Translations under genes and position numbers: made by a program
Origin: Bimuria novae-zelandiae CBS 107.79
Lineage: Eukaryota > Ascomycota > Dothideomycetes > Pleosporales > Didymosphaeriaceae
Length of the DNA stretch: 64,000 nt
Direction of reading: 5' to 3'
Assembly: GCA_010015655.1 (NCBI GenBank)
Contig: ML976700.1
Span: 190,390-254,389, forward strand
The notes under the pieces: model-generated
Seen by the model: the letters and a program-made list of their open reading frames with translations, nothing else
Database searches by the model: none
What the model was told of the DNA's origin: nothing
Shown: piece by piece, positions 1 to 10,823 of the stretch
Layout of the letters: each line of letters begins with the position of its first letter
Position numbering within the stretch: position 1 is the first letter of the stretch

Positions 1-910
1 TTCGATGAAATCGAGATGCACAGGTTTGGTGTTGCGACCCCTGCTAACATCCCTGCAGCACGTGATTCATCGACTTTTTGAGATTACCCTTTGTACAATC
101 GCAGAGAAACAAACAAACATGCAAAGCACGCAAAACACGCAAAGCATGTCAAGTGGGGCTTCCCTGCGTAGCATGTAAGATACAGGAAGCATGTATCGTC
201 GCCTTGCCCCCTTCTGAAAAGAGGGTATACGCAACAAGGAGCCGTCAAAAGGGACGCGCAATAGCTCCTAGCAAGCTACCTAGGGCATGCTTAGAATAAA
301 GCTTCTCCTTGAACATCTTGGCCGCCGATCAGCCATGTAAAGAGTCGGATATTATTTGCCGATATGGAGGCGCGGTGCTCCCCGCTGCTTCGATGCAGGA
401 CTGCCCTCACCAGATAAGGCAGCTCAGACACCGAGGCCTGGAGCAATACAAGTGGCCCCATTTGTCGTAGTAATTACTGCTGTTGATTGGCCATCGCGAA
501 GACTTCAACGGTCGGAAGTTGCCGTCGAACATGGGAGTTCCACTGAGCAAAATCCCAGCGCCACTCCCGAGGATGCGGTTTAGGAAGGTTATATCGGACA
601 GACCGCATTGAAGCACTGGACAGCATGCTGTTTCTAAATGAAACGGATCCTGCCAAGTCGGAGAACAGACGGTTGAGGCGAGATGTTGCGCGTTCTTTTT
701 GACGAGATGGCGTTGGGATGTCGAAGGTTGTTGTGGAACACTCTAGGCGCATGAGCCCTTGCTAGACTGCCCCCGTTCGAAGGTATAAGGAGTCGTTGGA
801 AGGCGTGAGTTGAGGAACCACCGCTCGGTCTCTACTGCATCCTCACTCCAAGCACCCATATTTCCAAAAGCCGTTCGCTCGGCTTATAGTCCTATTCTTT
901 TGCCATCAAG
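1..910. other. Left-edge stretch, no recognised gene
   Basis: Ordinary base composition and only short overlapping open frames, none with a recognisable domain. Around 113-150 there are imperfect short repeats of the type caaagcacgcaaaa. The last ~100 bases before 911 should hold the promoter and 5' leader of the dioxygenase gene, but I see no clear TATA element. Confidence 0.5.
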
Positions 911-2132
911 ATGAAGTTCACTTTCGCCATGCTTGCTGCAGCGCTGGCTCAGCAGGGCCTTGCACATCCAGGGCAAAGCGAGGCTGAGACCAGGAGGGAG
1001 ATGCAGGAGCGCGCCGAGTACTTGAGCACGCATAGGACCCTGGCTGACTGCGCGGAGAAGCTGGAGGCGAGAGGCAATGACGCCCTTCTGCAGGCTCGCC
1101 GCTCGGCCAAACTTGAGTCCTTGCGCAAGAAGCGATCGATCAGCCTAGGTACGCTGAAGCGATGAGTCGGACTGAAAGATCGCTGACAGGTCCTAGACAA
1201 GCCTCTGCTTAAGGCTCGCTCTTTCGACGATGTTCTGAACACCGACCACCACTCCAACCTCACTGTCATCCCCGAGACTGCTGATCCCGCTATCCTTTTC
1301 ACAGGTAACGCCAGCTGCATCCTCACTCCGGAGACGACCGAGGGCCCATACTGGGTGTCTGGAGAACTCGTCCGCGAGGACATCGTTGAAGGTCAGACTG
1401 GCGTTCCTCTGACACTTGACATCCAGGTTGTCGATGTGAACACCTGCGAACCGGTCCCTCAGATCTACACTGAGATCTGGCACGCCAACTCCACGGGTGT
1501 CTACAGCGGTGTCATTAACCCTAGCAATGGTAACCCCAATGACGCTACCAATATCGACAACACTGCCTTCCGTGGCATCCAACAAACTGACGATGACGGT
1601 GTGGTTACTTTTGACACTTTGTTCCCCGGTCACTGTAAGTCCACCATTCTTTGAAGCAGGGACAAGGATCGATTGCTGACAACAAGAAGATACCAACCGC
1701 ACCACTCACATCCACGTCTTGACGCACATCGATGCTACCGTGCTTCCCAACAACACGGTTGCTGGTGGTACCATCAGTCACGTGGGCCAATTGTACTTCG
1801 ACCAGAGTCTCATCGACCTCGTTGAGAAGGAGGAGCCATACACCACGAACCAGCAGGTCCTTCTCACCAACGCTAAGGACAGCCTCTTTTCGGAAGAAGC
1901 CGCGAATGTCGATCCGGTAGTCGAGTATGTCCTTCTCGGAGACGACATCTCCGAGGGTGTTTTTGGTTGGATCGCTTTTGGCATGGATACAACTTTTTCT
2001 CGCAACGTCACTCCTGCCGTGTACCTCACGGAGAACGGTGGTGTTGAGAACCCCAACTCCGGCAATGGCAGTGGACCTCTCCCTTCCGGGCCTGACCCAA
2101 CTGCCCAACCTTCCTCCACCCCAGCTGCTTAG
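911..2132 (+). CDS. Secreted intradiol ring-cleavage dioxygenase-like protein, 372 aa
   Basis: The intradiol family uses a non-haem Fe(III) centre to open catechol-type rings. The fungal secreted branch is thought to act outside the cell on lignin- or phenol-derived compounds; the substrate here is unknown. Three exons (911-1148, 1197-1634, 1690-2132) with introns of 48 and 55 bp give a frame-consistent 1119 nt. The start is the ATG of MKFTFAMLAAALAQQGLAHP, a clear signal peptide. The core shows TEGPYW (first Tyr ligand), then GHYTNRTTHIHV, holding the second Tyr and the two His ligands; the second intron splits the codon of that Tyr. A Gly/Pro/Ser-rich tail follows. All four expected metal ligands are present and the length fits the fungal family. 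Confidence 0.88.
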
Positions 2133-2246
2133 ACGCCTGAGCCGTACTGCAGACCGAGGCGAGATCGTCGAACGAGACACAGAAGGGATGAGCGTTGCGC
2201 ACGGCACTGAGATATCTAACAAACTTTAGCCACTAGTTTACGACGA

Positions 2247-2252
2247 AATAAA
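2247..2252 (+). promoter_or_regulatory. Candidate polyadenylation signal of the dioxygenase gene
   Basis: An AATAAA hexamer lies 115 bases after the dioxygenase stop codon in a T/A-rich stretch, a typical place for a 3'-end signal. Fungal poly(A) signals are degenerate, so this is a positional call only. Confidence 0.35.
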
Positions 2253-2346
2253 ATTTTGATGTTCACCTGTATATATCCATCAATGCAAACTGTCACTGTC
2301 CTCAATCATCATCTCGATCCATCCTCCTAAATCCTCCCAAACATCC

Positions 2347-2772
2347 TCATTCACACCCCTTCAGTCCCTCTAACAACGCCCCAAAGGCTTTCTTCCTCTC
2401 TTCTGCTTTCGTACCCTCCCTCTCCATCTGCACCTTCCCCACTACCTCATTCACGCCCATCTTCCTCTCCACCTCCTCCCTCTTCAACACCGCCCTCGCC
2501 TCGTCAAAGCCCCCAATGTCCCGCACATTCACGTACCCCAACTCCCTCAGCGTCTGCAGCGCAATGTTGGAGCGCCGCCCAGACCGACAGTACAGCGTGA
2601 TGTTGTCCGTCTTCGCGACGTCGGTGCCGCGCGCGCGGTACACATCGAGGAGGGACGCGATGAGCTGGTACTCGATGTTTGTGGCGGAGGGGTGGAGGTC
2701 GTTGGAGAGGGCGCCGGTGGAGACTTCGGCGGGGGTGCGAACGTCAATTAGGAGGTTGTTTGGGGGGTGCAT
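2347..2772 (-). CDS. Rhodanese-like domain protein, 141 aa
   Basis: A single-exon protein that is essentially one rhodanese (sulfurtransferase) module, of the phage-shock PspE/GlpE size class. It has LLIDVRTPAE near residues 7-16 and the active-site loop YCRSGRRS with the catalytic Cys at residue 62, followed by the usual ALQTLRELGY-V-DIGGF segment. Such domains move a sulfane sulfur through a Cys persulfide. The last ~40 residues are charged and lack the domain pattern. The start is the first ATG, giving a complete domain. No targeting peptide is obvious, so a cytosolic location is inferred. It is convergent with the dioxygenase gene to its left. Confidence 0.8.
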   Translation of the reverse strand: MHPPNNLLIDVRTPAEVSTGALSNDLHPSATNIEYQLIASLLDVYRARGTDVAKTDNITLYCRSGRRSNIALQTLRELGYVNVRDIGGFDEARAVLKREEVERKMGVNEVVGKVQMEREGTKAEERKKAFGALLEGLKGCE

Positions 2773-3116
2773 TGCGGGTTGTGAGTGTGTAATTATAGTG
2801 TAGTGTGGTGGGAGATGTTGTGGTGTTGGAGGGGTGGTGGGGATGTGATCTTATCTGATGATCTCTGAGGGCTGGTTCACTGGCAGTGGCGTTCGGGGCT
2901 AGTGCGGCCGAGTCTCGGTGATGGCGCAACCTTGAAGCTTCTTATCCACGTCGAATGATCCCCAGCAACTTCGTCAAAGTTGTAGAATTTATATTTCCAT
3001 TCTTACATTGATATTATTTGTTCACATGTTAACCGGATGTCCGTCTACCAAGGCAGCACTTGCATCTTCCGGCCCGCGGAAAGTAGTTGATCCTCGAACA
3101 GCACCTTTCGCGGACC
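2773..3116. other. Intergenic stretch between rhodanese and SET genes
   Basis: About 340 bases. The GT-rich strand next to 2773 is the presumed promoter side of the rhodanese gene. The rest is the 3' flank of the SET-domain gene. No feature recognised. Confidence 0.4.
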
Positions 3117-4487
3117 CTACAGAGTGGCAGAGCCTTTCATTGCTGCTGCTCGAACATCTCTAACCGCTTTCTTTAAGCTCTCAACGAAAGCCAAGGCTAC
3201 CAGGTATTCGGGGTGATCCGCACCCAGACAGTCTTCTTCGAGCCTCAAACCTACCCGGGCATTCGTCAGGGCGTCGTCAAAAGCATCACCACTACTCTGC
3301 AACCGTGCAAGGTGATAGTATATGCTCGCTACTTCCCGTCCCACAATGTCTTCTCTCCTATACATATCGAGCATCAAGTTGAGGGCTTCGATCTCGCGCT
3401 CTCGGAGCCACTCCTGCCGCTCACGCGCTGGCATATCCCTTAGAGCCTGGAGCCGCTGTTTTGCGTCGTCTGCGACGGCGTGTTCGAGCACTCCTGGCAT
3501 GCCATCTGCACCATATCCCACGTCAACTGTCTCCGTCACATTGGTACTACCTGCGAAGTACGCTCTTGTTTCTTTCATGCTATCTCGCGTCTCTTTTCTG
3601 CTTTGCTCGCCTTCTTTTCCTGCGTTGGTACTGAGATCACATGCAGGGCAGTTGCAAGTGAATCCGTAGCCCTCTTCTAGCTTGGCTACGCGTTGGCCTT
3701 GCAGTTGGCCCACCTCGGGTAGGTAGTTGATACTGACTTCCTCGCCTGCAGGGATATCTCTGGTAGCGTGTACGTTGAAGGTTCGGTGCAAGGGGTGGTA
3801 GTTGGCTTGGGCATTGGGGAGGCAAGAGTGGTTGATGCGGGCTATCACTGGGAACAGCGCAAGCTCGTACGCCGCAGATGAAGACGCAGCTTTCATCGTT
3901 GCATCTATTGCTGAGTCGGCTTTGAGCGTTTCCGAAACCGCTCCAACGGTATTGGGATCTGCCACCGGAGATGCAGATGTCATGTTGTTGGTTGGTGGCG
4001 AAGGAGCTGACGAAGCCAGGTTGAACGAGTTGCTCCGAAAAATGCTCAGAATTCGAAACGCCTCGTTTAAGTCCTTCAGCATCTCACCCCTTTTCCGAGC
4101 AATTAACAACGAGGCTTTTGCGACCGATTTGCCATCTTCTCTTTCGATCCTCTCACCTTTGGTCCTTCGGTTTCTCACCGCCCAGCCCAACGCCTCGCTC
4201 CATCGTCCCAATCTCTTGATACCGCTTCCAGGATGCCAACTGAGACCCAGTAGCTGCTCTCTGCTCTTTTCATCTAGCTTTTTCGCATAACCCAATATGT
4301 CACTCGGTCGCTGTCCCGAACGCAGTGCGACCAGCGGTTTCTCAGCAAGAATGCGTGTTCCACGGGGTATAGGGAGTTTAGCGAAAAGTCCCAGGCCTTT
4401 ATTGGCAGCGACTCGGACCTCGTAAAGCATTCGAGCGCGTTTGTGAGAGCAAGGCAGGGGGCGCAAAGAATCGAGGAAGGGGCACAT
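3117..4487 (-). CDS. SET-domain protein (SMYD/SET5-like), up to 456 aa
   Basis: Single exon. The SET fold is split as in SMYD/SET5-type proteins. The N-terminal part (VRVAANKGLGLFAKLPIPRG, about residues 24-43) is separated by a ~160-residue insert from the catalytic part: NHSC at 219-222, then GEEVSINYL at 248-256. A post-SET cysteine cluster CNCPAC follows near residues 278-283. NHSC and the GEEVSINY segment bind S-adenosylmethionine and form the active site in SET methyltransferases. The C-terminal ~170 residues are helical and TPR-like in feel. An internal Met at residue 20, just before the SET region, is an equally plausible start. The substrate (histone, ribosomal or other) cannot be told from sequence. 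Confidence 0.82.
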   Translation of the reverse strand: MCPFLDSLRPLPCSHKRARMLYEVRVAANKGLGLFAKLPIPRGTRILAEKPLVALRSGQRPSDILGYAKKLDEKSREQLLGLSWHPGSGIKRLGRWSEALGWAVRNRRTKGERIEREDGKSVAKASLLIARKRGEMLKDLNEAFRILSIFRSNSFNLASSAPSPPTNNMTSASPVADPNTVGAVSETLKADSAIDATMKAASSSAAYELALFPVIARINHSCLPNAQANYHPLHRTFNVHATRDIPAGEEVSINYLPEVGQLQGQRVAKLEEGYGFTCNCPACDLSTNAGKEGEQSRKETRDSMKETRAYFAGSTNVTETVDVGYGADGMPGVLEHAVADDAKQRLQALRDMPARERQEWLREREIEALNLMLDMYRREDIVGREVASIYYHLARLQSSGDAFDDALTNARVGLRLEEDCLGADHPEYLVALAFVESLKKAVRDVRAAAMKGSATL

Positions 4488-6505
4488 GAGGGCTTGCCTA
4501 AAACGGCTAGACTGTTGGATATTTGTTTGCGCCTAGCCGCAAAGGGATGGTTGAGATTTTAGACTTGTGCCTGGCGCACGAATCGCTCTACAACTCGTAG
4601 CGCGAAAAGTCCTCGAATAACTCCAGAGTTTTGGGAACGAGCACAACCATCGTATGAAAACGCGTCCGAGGGCTTGTGACTACACTAGGTAAGGCCTCCC
4701 GAAGTTGTTTCGAACATGGCGGCAACGCCTTTGAACTCCATCTCCGCAGCAGGTAAGCCTGAAGTCCGGACTGGATTGCATTCTGTCCCAAGTACAGAGG
4801 CCTATCATGCCAGATCAGACCCATCGAAACCAGTTAAACATCAAGTCATCTCGGTTCTTATCACTGGTGCCTTTCTCCACACGATCATCGTATAGAAAAA
4901 TGTTGTGCGGGAGCCGCATCGCTCTCTTAGACACACTTCGCGCTGCGTCTTCGTTGCCAACTCCGCCCCAACGTAACAGAGTACGTCCCATCCTCCAGTA
5001 TTCGCGAGCAGCAATGCGTCTATACCACGTGTCGCCACCAACGATGGAGACTAACTCATCTAATAAGGTGCTACCGAAAGTTGGTAAGTGCGTGCTAACG
5101 TGAGCTTACGCTTACCGTGCTTCTTTGTACCGATTACGATCCAATGCATCGCATATGAGGCGGTAGTACGCCGTAAGCCAAGCTAGAGAGCTTGTTCACC
5201 AATAGCACAACGTGAATTTCTGGGTCAGCTAGCCGCTCTGTGGCGCATGGTAGTACACAACTCAACCCTTCAACCCCAATAGGATGTTCCATGCGGCATT
5301 CTCGAAATGATCTGTGAGGCTCAAAGCCATTGGAAATGTTACGTTGCAGTCACAGAGTTTGGAATGCATGGTAACATCTCACTCTATCAGGAAGTTGTAA
5401 CCTTGGAAGTGAAGGAAACTACCATAGGTATTCAAGACACAAGGTGATGAACGATGTTTGAACGTCACACCAATTTCGACATCACCCCATCAGTGACAAA
5501 TACATCACACATTGCAGTACTCTTCACAATACCTACGCCTATGTTTCTCGTCAATCTCTTATATCTGTTTCCCAAATCTGCATCGAGTCTCCAAGACTTG
5601 CACGACAGAGCCTTGTCCATCAGAACCTGCTACCACGATGTCCTCTAATACCATCGTACTCTGCACCATCGGCCCACTCCTTGCTTTTGTCGCTACCCCT
5701 CCCGATGGTTCTACCGTTATCACATCGATAGCCATCCCTGCTGCTCAGGACCAACCACAACCAGTCGATCCGTCAATAGCCCCAGACCAGTCACGAGGAA
5801 GGCAACGTCAGGTTGAAGACAAGATTTGGCGCCCACTTCCTGACCTGCACTGTCTGAAGGCGAAAAATGGGGATAGCGTCGATACTTTATTCTAAGGTCT
5901 AAGAAGCGCGATATTCTATAGAGTCAAGGGACTTGAGAAAGCGCGTCACGGAATTCTCTATAAGCTAGCTAGCCAACATTTTGTAAGGCCTCCGCGCATT
6001 GTTTTTCAAGGACTAATATCGGATGGGGTATCGTTGTAAATATTGAGCATTTGCTCTAGCGCTCTGAACCTAACCACATTTCTCGCATCATCGATTGATC
6101 GTCTTGTGCCTGTGAAAGGGCAAGGTGGTCTCATCTTATATGAATTTCATACGGCTACGGGAATGCCTCTTCAACGATTTGAGCAACACTGTCAAGCTCC
6201 AGTCGAAGTTCGAATTTAGTTTAATTTACCTAAGCATTATAATCAGTCGTTACATTGAGTCTGTATTTGTAAGATTAGATGAATAATTGAAAGGTGGCAA
6301 TAGATAACCCGAAACAATTTATCTTTTTGCAAAGTATGGTCGTCCTCTATAATTCCCACACTATGTGCTCCTACGTGTTTAAGTTGCAACGGAGCAAGTG
6401 CTAGCGCAAGAAAAAAAAACGTAAGCAAGTACAGGACAGGAGAGTAGGGCCAAAAAGAAAAGCTTGCGAACACCTGCCATTGCCTCACATGGGGCAAAAG
6501 AGAAG
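4488..6505. other. Long stretch without a confident gene
   Basis: About 2 kb of mixed composition. I see short open frames only, none with a recognisable domain. The best small candidate is the 85-codon frame at 5638-5895, listed separately. The part from 5900 to 6500 is AT-rich with no pattern I can name. Confidence 0.4.
5638..5895 (+). CDS. Possible small protein, 85 aa, unknown
   Basis: Open frame from the ATG of MSSNTIVLCTIGPLLAFVAT. The first ~20 residues are hydrophobic and could be a weak signal peptide or anchor. The remainder is Pro/Gln-rich, then basic. It resembles no family I know. It may be chance, because the surrounding 2 kb has no other gene signal. Confidence 0.2.
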   Translation: MSSNTIVLCTIGPLLAFVATPPDGSTVITSIAIPAAQDQPQPVDPSIAPDQSRGRQRQVEDKIWRPLPDLHCLKAKNGDSVDTLF

Positions 6506-6607
6506 GGGCTCAACCGGGATTCGAACCCGGGGCCTGTCACATTACAGATTCGATGAATCCAGGCGTAAAATCCCGAAGCGACAATCATACCACTAGACCA
6601 TTGAGCC
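6506..6607 (-). tRNA. tRNA-Pro (anticodon CGG) with a ~30 nt intron
   Basis: Read on the minus strand from 6607, the 7 bp acceptor stem GGCTCAA pairs with TTGAGCC ending at 6507, and the discriminator base at 6506 is C, as in eukaryotic tRNA-Pro. A D-arm (TGGTCTAGTGGTATGA) follows. The anticodon loop TTCGGG carries CGG, and the T-arm is CCGGGTTCGAATCCCGG. The intron lies just 3' of the anticodon at about 6542-6571, the normal place for nuclear tRNA introns. Its removal leaves a T to close the loop and a stem of GTCGC pairing with GTGAC (one G-T pair). The mature length is about 72 nt. Confidence 0.9.
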
Positions 6608-7727
6608 GGATGCTTCTCAAGTGATTTGATGATGAAAATTCTCCAGTGTAATAATATATACATGTTTACAAACCGAAGAGCAAGTTGGCGCTGTATAAAA
6701 ATAGTGTCATGTACAACACTTAACCAGATTGAGAGAATCTTGCGAACGCACTCGGTAACGATCTGTCACCAACGGCGTGCCCCACCCCCGTTGAACCTTC
6801 TAAACACCAAGTCTCCACAACAATATCTAGTGACGTCCAAATCGCAGGCTTGTCAGACGTCAGAAATTCTCCGTGTCATGTTTTCGGACTTTTCGCGTGC
6901 AACTACACGCAGACGCTTATGCATACGCAGCCTGTGAGCGACGCCGGAAAGCAAGCCCGTGTGTCTTGTGCCTGATCGGCTCTCCGCTCCCACGCGGCTA
7001 AGGTGGATAAGGAACAGATATGCATGATGACTGCTCCTGTGTGCGACACACCGACTTCACCATGCTTTGGAAGATATCAGTGGTGAGGTGTTCATCAGGT
7101 GGTCACCGGAGTCCGCACGATAGTGACCTGACCGCAACGGTATTTGCTGTTTAGACACCGCGACGGACACGAAAACATCGCACTCTATACAGTCACGCAA
7201 GGGCTGCTTCAAGTGCGGGGAAGCGTTTGAGAGATGGCGTGCACAAGGACGCCGTAAGCCCGATCTATGCTAGAGCCGAGCTATGATTGGGACCCCTCTA
7301 TGCCTCCCGCGGCAAGTGATGGTCTGACCATACCTCCCGCGGCAAGAGCATCTTGCCGCCATGCAATTGTTGAACTGTACAACACAGCAGCCAGCCCTTC
7401 CGCGTCCCAAGCAATTACGTGGCTCCGTGAGAAGTGTGGATTTATGCATGCCGCGCCTCACCGCACGGATTCTGTGAAGAAAGATTAGTCTTGACCGCCT
7501 TCCGGACAGTAGCCCATATATCCGATAGCTCGAGCTGCAAGCTGCGGTTCCATCCACCATCCACCATCCACATTCCTCACTATCACTGCGGACTCCGGGG
7601 ACTACCGAAGCACGCTCATCCAAACAGTCAGTCATCGCTATCATATATTTAATCTCGTAGTAATCGCAATACCTCCTTCTCTTTCGCTGAGTTCACTCTT
7701 CTCACGTCTTTGAACAGCGACTTCAAC
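6608..7727. other. Intergenic stretch upstream of the SAP-domain gene
   Basis: No gene recognised. Near 7303-7345 the 14-mer cctcccgcggcaag occurs twice in direct orientation about 28 bases apart. A TATA-like run (tatcatatatttaatc) at about 7640 lies ~90 bases before the gene start and may be its promoter. Confidence 0.4.
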
Positions 7728-8542
7728 ATGCAAGCTTCTCGCGTCTCATCCCGCGCCTTCAAGGCTGTTGCTGCTGGCAGCAAGCAAAGCCGCAGCCTCC
7801 ACATGACGGGCCCTGCAACCTACTCCAATGTCATCACTTCCCGATCAGACCGTCCTGCCATGAACCATCCCCAGAGTCTGGCTGGGTTGCGCTACGAGTG
7901 CCAGAAGCTCAAGCTCTCCACCACCGGCTCAAAGGAAGAGGTACGTACCCCAACAACCACCCAATTACATCTGAAGAACCTTTCTGACAGACGCTCCTCC
8001 AGCTCACCGCTCGTATCTCCGCTCACGAACTCACACACGGCGCGCGCACCTTCAGCACTGCGGTCGACAACTCAAAACGACCGCTCGTCGGCGCACCCAT
8101 CACCGGACACTCCTTCCGCCACTTCAACACGAGCCGTGAGCTAAAGGCACCGAACGATAGCTCGACAATCGACTTCGCATTCATTCCCGACTTCGATCCC
8201 GACCTCGGCAGTGGTCCCGTCAACATCCGGGTCCCCATTCTCCCCACAACCACCGCCCCGAACCCGAACTACACCTTCGCTTCTGCAATTGCTGCTGCTG
8301 AGGCAGAGGAGGAAGAGGTCATGCTCCCAATGATCCACACCGTCTCTGCACACGTCCACGCTCCAGCCGCCATGTCCGAAGTGCACGACAATAACACCAT
8401 TGATTTCCAAGGCATGGCCTTCCAGGTTGCGAGCAAGATCAAGCAGCCTGTGGAGGAGGGTGCTTCGATGGCGCGCCAGCTCTGGGGCGGTTTCGTTGAT
8501 GACGTGCTGGGCCCCAAGGGTCCCAATGCCCGCCCCGCTTAG
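7728..8542 (+). CDS. SAP-motif mitochondrial protein (AIM34-like candidate), 254 aa
   Basis: Two exons (7728-7940, 7991-8542) around a 50 bp intron (GTACGT...CTGACAG) give 765 nt in frame. The N-terminus, MQASRVSSRAFKAVAAGSKQ, is rich in Arg/Ser/Ala and lacks acidic residues, a typical mitochondrial presequence. Residues ~50-80 form a SAP motif (LAGLRYECQKLKLSTTGSKEE, then the leucine-rich LLQLTARISAHE), with the intron falling inside it. A low-complexity acidic Ala/Glu stretch and a conserved-looking C-terminal helix follow. Yeast AIM34 is a mitochondrial protein with a SAP motif; the match is by architecture only. The ATG at 7728 starts exactly at the presequence, so I prefer it to in-frame non-ATG codons upstream. 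Confidence 0.75.
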
Positions 8543-8918
8543 GGCTTCGCGTACCTTTTTCTCCGGCATTGGACCCATTCGACATGTAGCGCATCGCACA
8601 TTTGTTCAGACATTGGGTTGAGCGCATGTATTAATGTTGTAATTTCTTTCTGTTTCGACTCGCTTTGGCTAGGTCTGTGGATACGCGGATAGGCTGCTTG
8701 AAGTGCTCAAGCTTACGAGGAACAAATTCATCTTATTTTGGTCGAGATGTTGTATGCCTCCCGTAATTCCCGAGTTTTTTCGTACCGCCCACCCTACCGT
8801 CCCAGTTCATCCATGCTTCTTCAGCAGCGCACGCCCGTTGCTGGGAGCGTTTGTGCCCAAAGTACACCTGCTGCCACCTGAACTCCTTCACGAGAGCTAG
8901 TATCCCTTCACCTGCAAA
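8543..8918. other. Convergent intergenic stretch
   Basis: The 3' flanks of the SAP-domain gene (plus strand) and the first BTB gene (minus strand). I see nothing else in it. Confidence 0.4.
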
Positions 8919-9924
8919 TTACGATGCACGAAAAGTACCAAGACCGGATTTCTTGTCCCACGTCATGTGTACCTTCTGGCATTCTCCCTGTCCCTCACCA
9001 TGCTCTACGTAGCAAACACCGCCATATCTGCCCCGCGATGTTATGACATCGCTGTCAAATCGCACCTCTCGATGGCTGTGGATGACCCTGCGGAGGAACG
9101 CTGCGGGAAGATCTTCTTCGAGGTCCCGATATTTCACCAGATCGGACGTACCTGGACCCCGTTGGCAATACGTATCGATGAAGAGTTGCAAGATCGTCCG
9201 CTCGGCTTGAATATGTTTGAAAGCATACTGAAATGCAGTGCAGAAGCCGGGCATATTGACATAAGGGGTCCAGACCTGTGCAACGACAGCTACGTTGGCA
9301 TGGCGTTGGAACTCATCCACAAGCAGACGGTTGGCGAGAACATATGCTTTCAGTGGTATAAGACTGTAGCTGTAGAGAATATCGTCGACCATAAGTCGCC
9401 CCTAATAAAGCCAATTGACGAAAGCATCGACTGCAGACTCAGTTAGCACCTCAAGTTCTCAAATCGGGCCTCTGAGCAGCGAGGAATATTTACAGGTATC
9501 TTCTTCCAAATCGTCGAGCTTCACCACCCCGGTCTGCGCTTCCGTCCAGCTTCCAGTCAAGGCTTTTGCAAAGTACTCGGAGTGGTGTACGAGGAGGGCT
9601 TTGTGGACGTTGTATTTCTTCGCGTTGGGACCGACCTCGACGGTCGCAATGGCTCCAGCCGCCAGCGCGCTGATGGGCTTGTCAGCACGTTGCACCAACA
9701 AAAACAGCGTTGGCAGTCGCCACTTACCTAGGCTTAGGTGCTCCTTCCTTGCGCGGTGGCCTCACTGTAGGCGGCTTAGGGACAGATCGCGGGCGTGATG
9801 AAGGTATCACCACTGTTATGCGTGAACTAGGCCTCGGGGTCACCATCGAGGCGTAGTCGTGCAATTGAGATACTTCGAAGGGGGAAGAAGAGAGCCCTGG
9901 AGAGTCGACGCTGGAGGTAGGCAT
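8919..9924 (-). pseudogene. BTB/POZ-domain gene with a premature TAG (BTB copy 1)
   Basis: BTB/POZ domains mediate dimerisation and, in many proteins, docking to cullin-3 ubiquitin ligases; this fungal type has only the BTB domain plus a C-terminal region. Three exons are predicted (9728-9924, 9494-9669, 8919-9430; 885 nt, frame-consistent). Intron 2 has a canonical TGCTAAC branch and CTGCAG acceptor. Exon 1 is Pro/Arg/Ser-rich; exon 2 carries ATVEVGPNAKKYNVHKALL and HHSEYFAKAL, classic BTB. Exon 3 opens with FDAFVNWLY and then hits TAG at 9404-9402, after which the frame stays open through GRLMVDDILYSYS to the natural stop. The expected codon at the TAG is probably CAG (inference). The shared phase-2 first intron ties it to BTB copies 2 and 3. 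Confidence 0.75.
9402..9404 (-). other. In-frame nonsense codon in BTB copy 1
   Basis: TAG between NWLY and GRLMVDD of the BTB domain. Homologous proteins have a residue here in the strand/loop after the WLY motif. A single C-to-T change in a CpA context (CAG to TAG) would explain it, the base context favoured by RIP. Confidence 0.65.
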
Positions 9925-10531
9925 GCCAAGAACGTCCCACGTGGTGAGAGGAAAGAGGACCCACCGCGAATGTCGGGATCAACAACCAAAGTGAGAGAGG
10001 AGAAGACAATGTGCGGCCCAGGAGCAATTAGGATGAAGATTAAGAAAATTTTCTCAACCAAGTTTCACCGTTTCGAGTACCTCGTGCTAATTTGCTGCAG
10101 TCGCACCTTCCATATACAGATATCAACGCCATACCACGCCAGGCACCATCTTCTGTCATCCACAAAATACCTACCATAGCCGTATAAGCATTAAAACCCT
10201 CTTGCATGTCGTCTTTTATAATACACAAACCATACAATCGCTTCAACCATCGATCCATGCTTCTAGCCGGCAAGACAGTCATCGCGACACGTCATATATG
10301 GCTCATGAGATCCTAAACGTGACCGTGGTGCATTGTCTCGTGCCAGCCAGCAGTTCTTTATTGCATCCTTCCCTGTCTGCTCTTTTGGAGTTTGAGAAAG
10401 AAAGAGCGAAAGAAGAAGGGACCATTCGAGCCTCGGACGGGGCTCAAATGTGGAACCCAAGAGGGAAAGAGAGAAAATTACTGTGCAAGAGGCAGTGTGA
10501 AGGACGAGTGTGTCGTCGCGAGTGAACTTAC
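9925..10531. other. Stretch between BTB fragments, no gene recognised
   Basis: Open frames here are short and unrecognisable. On the minus strand the sequence GTAAGTTCAC directly after the TAG stop of the BTB 3' fragment looks like a splice donor, so a further exon of that gene might lie here. I could not identify one. Confidence 0.35.
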
Positions 10532-10765
10532 CTAAGCATTGCGATCCCCACGTTGAACAGCCCCGTGAGGAGCTGTGTTGACGACGTGCTGTCCTGACAG
10601 GCGCGCGATCGACTCGGCAAGTTGATGCGTCCCAAACATGGCATTGTTGCTCATATCAGCCATAATCTTGAGGATGCCTTCTCCAACAAGACGGAAGCCA
10701 GAGCGCGAGTTGGCAATGTGGGATGCGCACTTGGCCTTTGCTTCGGCGTTCTCATGTATGTGGTA
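10532..10765 (-). pseudogene. 3' part of a BTB/POZ gene split by a transposon (BTB copy 0, C-terminal fragment)
   Basis: Minus-strand reading from the transposon edge gives HIHENAEAKAKCASHIANS and then a continuous frame through SGQHVVNTAPHG to a TAG at 10534-10532. The matching N-terminal part lies at 29287-29765, 18.5 kb away, on the same strand and in the right order. Joining the two halves across one copy of the TA target duplication restores an uninterrupted frame (...AHDC-AY-HIHEN...). This shows a single gene cut by an insertion. The TAG is followed at once by a donor-like GTAAGT, so the true 3' end is uncertain. Confidence 0.75.
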
Positions 10766-10823
10766 CCGTAGTTTGGCAGGTCGTGCGCGCTGTCAGGTCA
10801 TGCACACCCCAACAAAATCGCTC
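10766..10823 (+). repeat. Left terminal inverted repeat of the TA-type element
   Basis: Begins CCGTAGTTTGGCAGG and ends ACAAAATCGCTC. It is the reverse complement of 29229-29286 except for two C/T differences. It is GC-rich against an AT-rich interior, so it is largely unmutated. Confidence 0.85.

Noticed and set aside
949..2222. Long minus-strand open frames opposite the dioxygenase
   Set aside because: They are shadows of the plus-strand coding frame; they show no domains, and the plus strand has a signal peptide, spliced frame and metal ligands.
3802..4290. Plus-strand 162-codon frame inside the SET gene
   Set aside because: Complement of a clear SET-domain coding sequence, with no domain of its own.
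8141..8599. Minus-strand 152-codon frame opposite the SAP-domain gene
   Set aside because: Mirror frame of exon 2 of the SAP gene; composition is explained by the coding strand.
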